Positions 5,749-7,116 of a stretch of DNA of 7,116 bases are shown piece by piece. Source of the DNA: Rhodospirillales bacterium (GTDB lineage Bacteria; Pseudomonadota; Alphaproteobacteria; Rhodospirillales; JAOUPW01); assembly GCA_029879665.1 (NCBI GenBank), contig JAOUPW010000089.1:1-7116 (forward strand), read 5' to 3'. The number at the start of each line of letters is the position of its first letter. The first letter of the stretch is position 1. The position numbers and the translations under genes were made by a program. The notes beneath the pieces were generated by a model. That model had not been told where the DNA came from and searched no databases. It saw only the letters and a program-made list of their open reading frames with translations.

Positions 5749-7116
5749 TTGTTTGAAGTAAATATCGCCGCATTGCTCATCATCTGCCTGATTGGCTTGG
5801 TAGCCATCGGTGTCCATATCGCCATTGCTCTCGGCATGACCAGCGCGCTTGGCATTTTTCTTGCCACCGGCGCCGACATGAACGCTTTTCACACCGTGCA
5901 GACGATGTTGGCGGCGACGGCTTACGAAGCCATCCGCGCTTACGTTTTTGCCGTCATTCCCTTGTTTATGCTGATGGGGGAATTCATCGGCAAATCGGGA
6001 ACCGTCACCGATGTCTATCGTGGGATTAACCGATTGCTGCGCAAAATACCTGGCCGCCTGGCCATCGCCACGGTGATGGGGAATGCGTTGTTCTCTTTCG
6101 TCACGGGTGTCAGCATCGCCTCAGCCGCTGCTTTTTCACGCATCGCGTATCCGGAAATGAAACGCTACGGCTACCACAAAGGCTTCGCCTTGGGTGCGGT
6201 CGCCGGTTCAAGCTGCCTCGGTATGCTCATCCCACCCTCGGTGCTGATGATCGTCTGGGGCATCCTCACCGAACAATCCATTGGCCAGATTTTTGCTGCC
6301 GGTATCTTGCCCGGTTTGCTTTTGGCGAGTCTGTTTATCATTTACGTATTCGCCGTAGCAATTATTTCGCCGGCAACCGTCGGCATCATGGGGGCCGCAG
6401 AATCCGCTGCTGCTGCAGGCGCCGACGTGACGGCAACGGACGAGGATGAAGTCTCTACTCTCCAGTTCATGATCAGCCTAACCGGTATCATCTTCGTCAT
6501 AGTTGCCGTTCTCGGCGGCATCTGGTTCGGTGTGTTTACGCCGACCGAAGGCGCCGGCGCCGGCGCCCTCATCGGTCTGGCGTTGGGCATCATCAAGGGC
6601 ATGCGCCTCCGAGATGTTATCGACTCCATTCTGTCGGTGGGTCGAACCTCGGCGCCGATCCTGTTGCTGCTGGTTACCGCCGCGCTCTATTCCAGGACTC
6701 TCGCCATGACCGGCCTGGCCAACGCCATTGAAGGCGTTTTCTTAGGCTCTGGCATGGAGCCCTGGATGATCATTTCGGTCATGGTTTTGATCTGGTTCCT
6801 TCTCGGCATGATTATCGATTCCATTTCCATCATGTTGTTGACGGCGGCCATCTTCGCGCCCATCGCCACAAAACTGGGTTTCGATCCCATTGCCTTTGCC
6901 GTCATCGCCATCATCGCCATCGAGGCCGGCTTGCTGACGCCACCTTTCGGGCTGTTGGTCTATACCGTGAAATCGGCAATTCAGGACTTTGATCCGGACA
7001 TGAACGTGATGACCATTTTCAAAAGTTCGACGCCGTATTGGATAATCATGCTGGTTGGCATGGTATTGATCGTCATCTTCCCCGAGATCGCCACCTACCT
7101 GCCGAACTTGTTATTC
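5749..7116 (+). CDS. dctM: TRAP transporter large permease subunit DctM (3' end beyond the window)
   Basis: At least 456 residues, with no stop before the window ends. It is the large, many-helix sodium-coupled permease of the TRAP system. Recognisable family stretches are FAVIPLFMLMGEFIGKSG (67-84), FSFVTGVSIASAAAFS (115-130) followed by IAYPEMKRYGY, GSSCLGMLIPPSVLMIVWG (153-171), GVFTPTEGAGAGA (261-273), DSISIMLLT (357-365) and LTPPFGLLVY (396-405); the glycine/TPTE/TPPFG parts belong to the transport and sodium sites. The reading ends FPEIATYLPNLLF, which looks like the usual C-terminus of the family, so only a few residues are probably missing. A polar, alanine-rich loop (about 215-236, ending TDEDEVS) makes it longer than the typical roughly 425 residues. 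The start is TTG at 5749, the only ATG/GTG/TTG codon in frame between the dctQ stop and the first helix; its ribosome site (GTGAG near 5735) is weak, so translation is probably coupled to dctQ. Confidence 0.93.
   Translation, partial: MFEVNIAALLIICLIGLVAIGVHIAIALGMTSALGIFLATGADMNAFHTVQTMLAATAYEAIRAYVFAVIPLFMLMGEFIGKSGTVTDVYRGINRLLRKIPGRLAIATVMGNALFSFVTGVSIASAAAFSRIAYPEMKRYGYHKGFALGAVAGSSCLGMLIPPSVLMIVWGILTEQSIGQIFAAGILPGLLLASLFIIYVFAVAIISPATVGIMGAAESAAAAGADVTATDEDEVSTLQFMISLTGIIFVIVAVLGGIWFGVFTPTEGAGAGALIGLALGIIKGMRLRDVIDSILSVGRTSAPILLLLVTAALYSRTLAMTGLANAIEGVFLGSGMEPWMIISVMVLIWFLLGMIIDSISIMLLTAAIFAPIATKLGFDPIAFAVIAIIAIEAGLLTPPFGLLVYTVKSAIQDFDPDMNVMTIFKSSTPYWIIMLVGMVLIVIFPEIATYLPNLLF

Noticed and set aside
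6550..6568. Tandem GGCGCC/GCCGGC-type repeat inside dctM
   Set aside because: It encodes the Gly-Ala run of the conserved TPTEGAGAGA segment, so protein sequence explains it.
1..7116. Search for CRISPR arrays, tRNAs, insertion sequences and attachment sites
   Set aside because: No regularly spaced repeats, cloverleaf-like segments, transposase-like proteins or terminal inverted repeats were seen.

Overview
The window reads as a fragment of a Gram-negative proteobacterial chromosome. It is fairly GC-rich in its genes, with AT-richer gaps between them, Shine-Dalgarno (SD) sites of the GGAG/AGGGA type, and a complete tripartite TRAP transporter. The protein families present (YciI-like protein, cupin, Ldh_2 dehydrogenase, zinc beta-lactamase-fold protein, DctP/DctQ/DctM) fit a marine or soil alphaproteobacterium such as a Rhodospirillales-type organism. 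That placement is inferred from the gene set and style; no phylogenetic marker is present.

Layout: (1) 1-154 is the tail of a YciI-related gene on the + strand. (2) 266-2691 is a tight + strand cluster of a small single-domain cupin, a DctP-type TRAP solute-binding protein without a signal peptide, and an Ldh_2-family (malate/L-lactate-type) dehydrogenase, with gaps of 5 and 12 nt. (3) 2688-3614 on the - strand is a metallo-beta-lactamase-fold protein whose stop codon overlaps the dehydrogenase stop tail to tail. (4) 3615-3970 is a divergent control region with four inverted repeats and no convincing gene. (5) 3971 to the end of the window is a + strand TRAP operon: exported solute-binding protein, small four-helix permease DctQ, and large permease DctM, which runs off the edge probably only a few residues from its end. 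A strong hairpin lies between the binding protein and DctQ.

How it may work together (inference): DctPQM imports an unknown solute, and the dehydrogenase, cupin and perhaps the beta-lactamase-fold protein process it in the cytoplasm. The divergent region 3615-3970 is the natural place for a shared regulator, but no regulator gene is in the window, so neither inducer nor substrate can be named.

The most unusual points: the DctP-like protein of the first cluster keeps the classic ligand-binding signature but has no export signal and no possible upstream start. The exported DctP has lost the usual binding arginine and the QENP-type motif. The beta-lactamase-fold protein has Asn at three positions normally occupied by metal-binding His, His and Asp. 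The dctP promoter region has a dense cluster of CTTGA/TCAAG half-sites.
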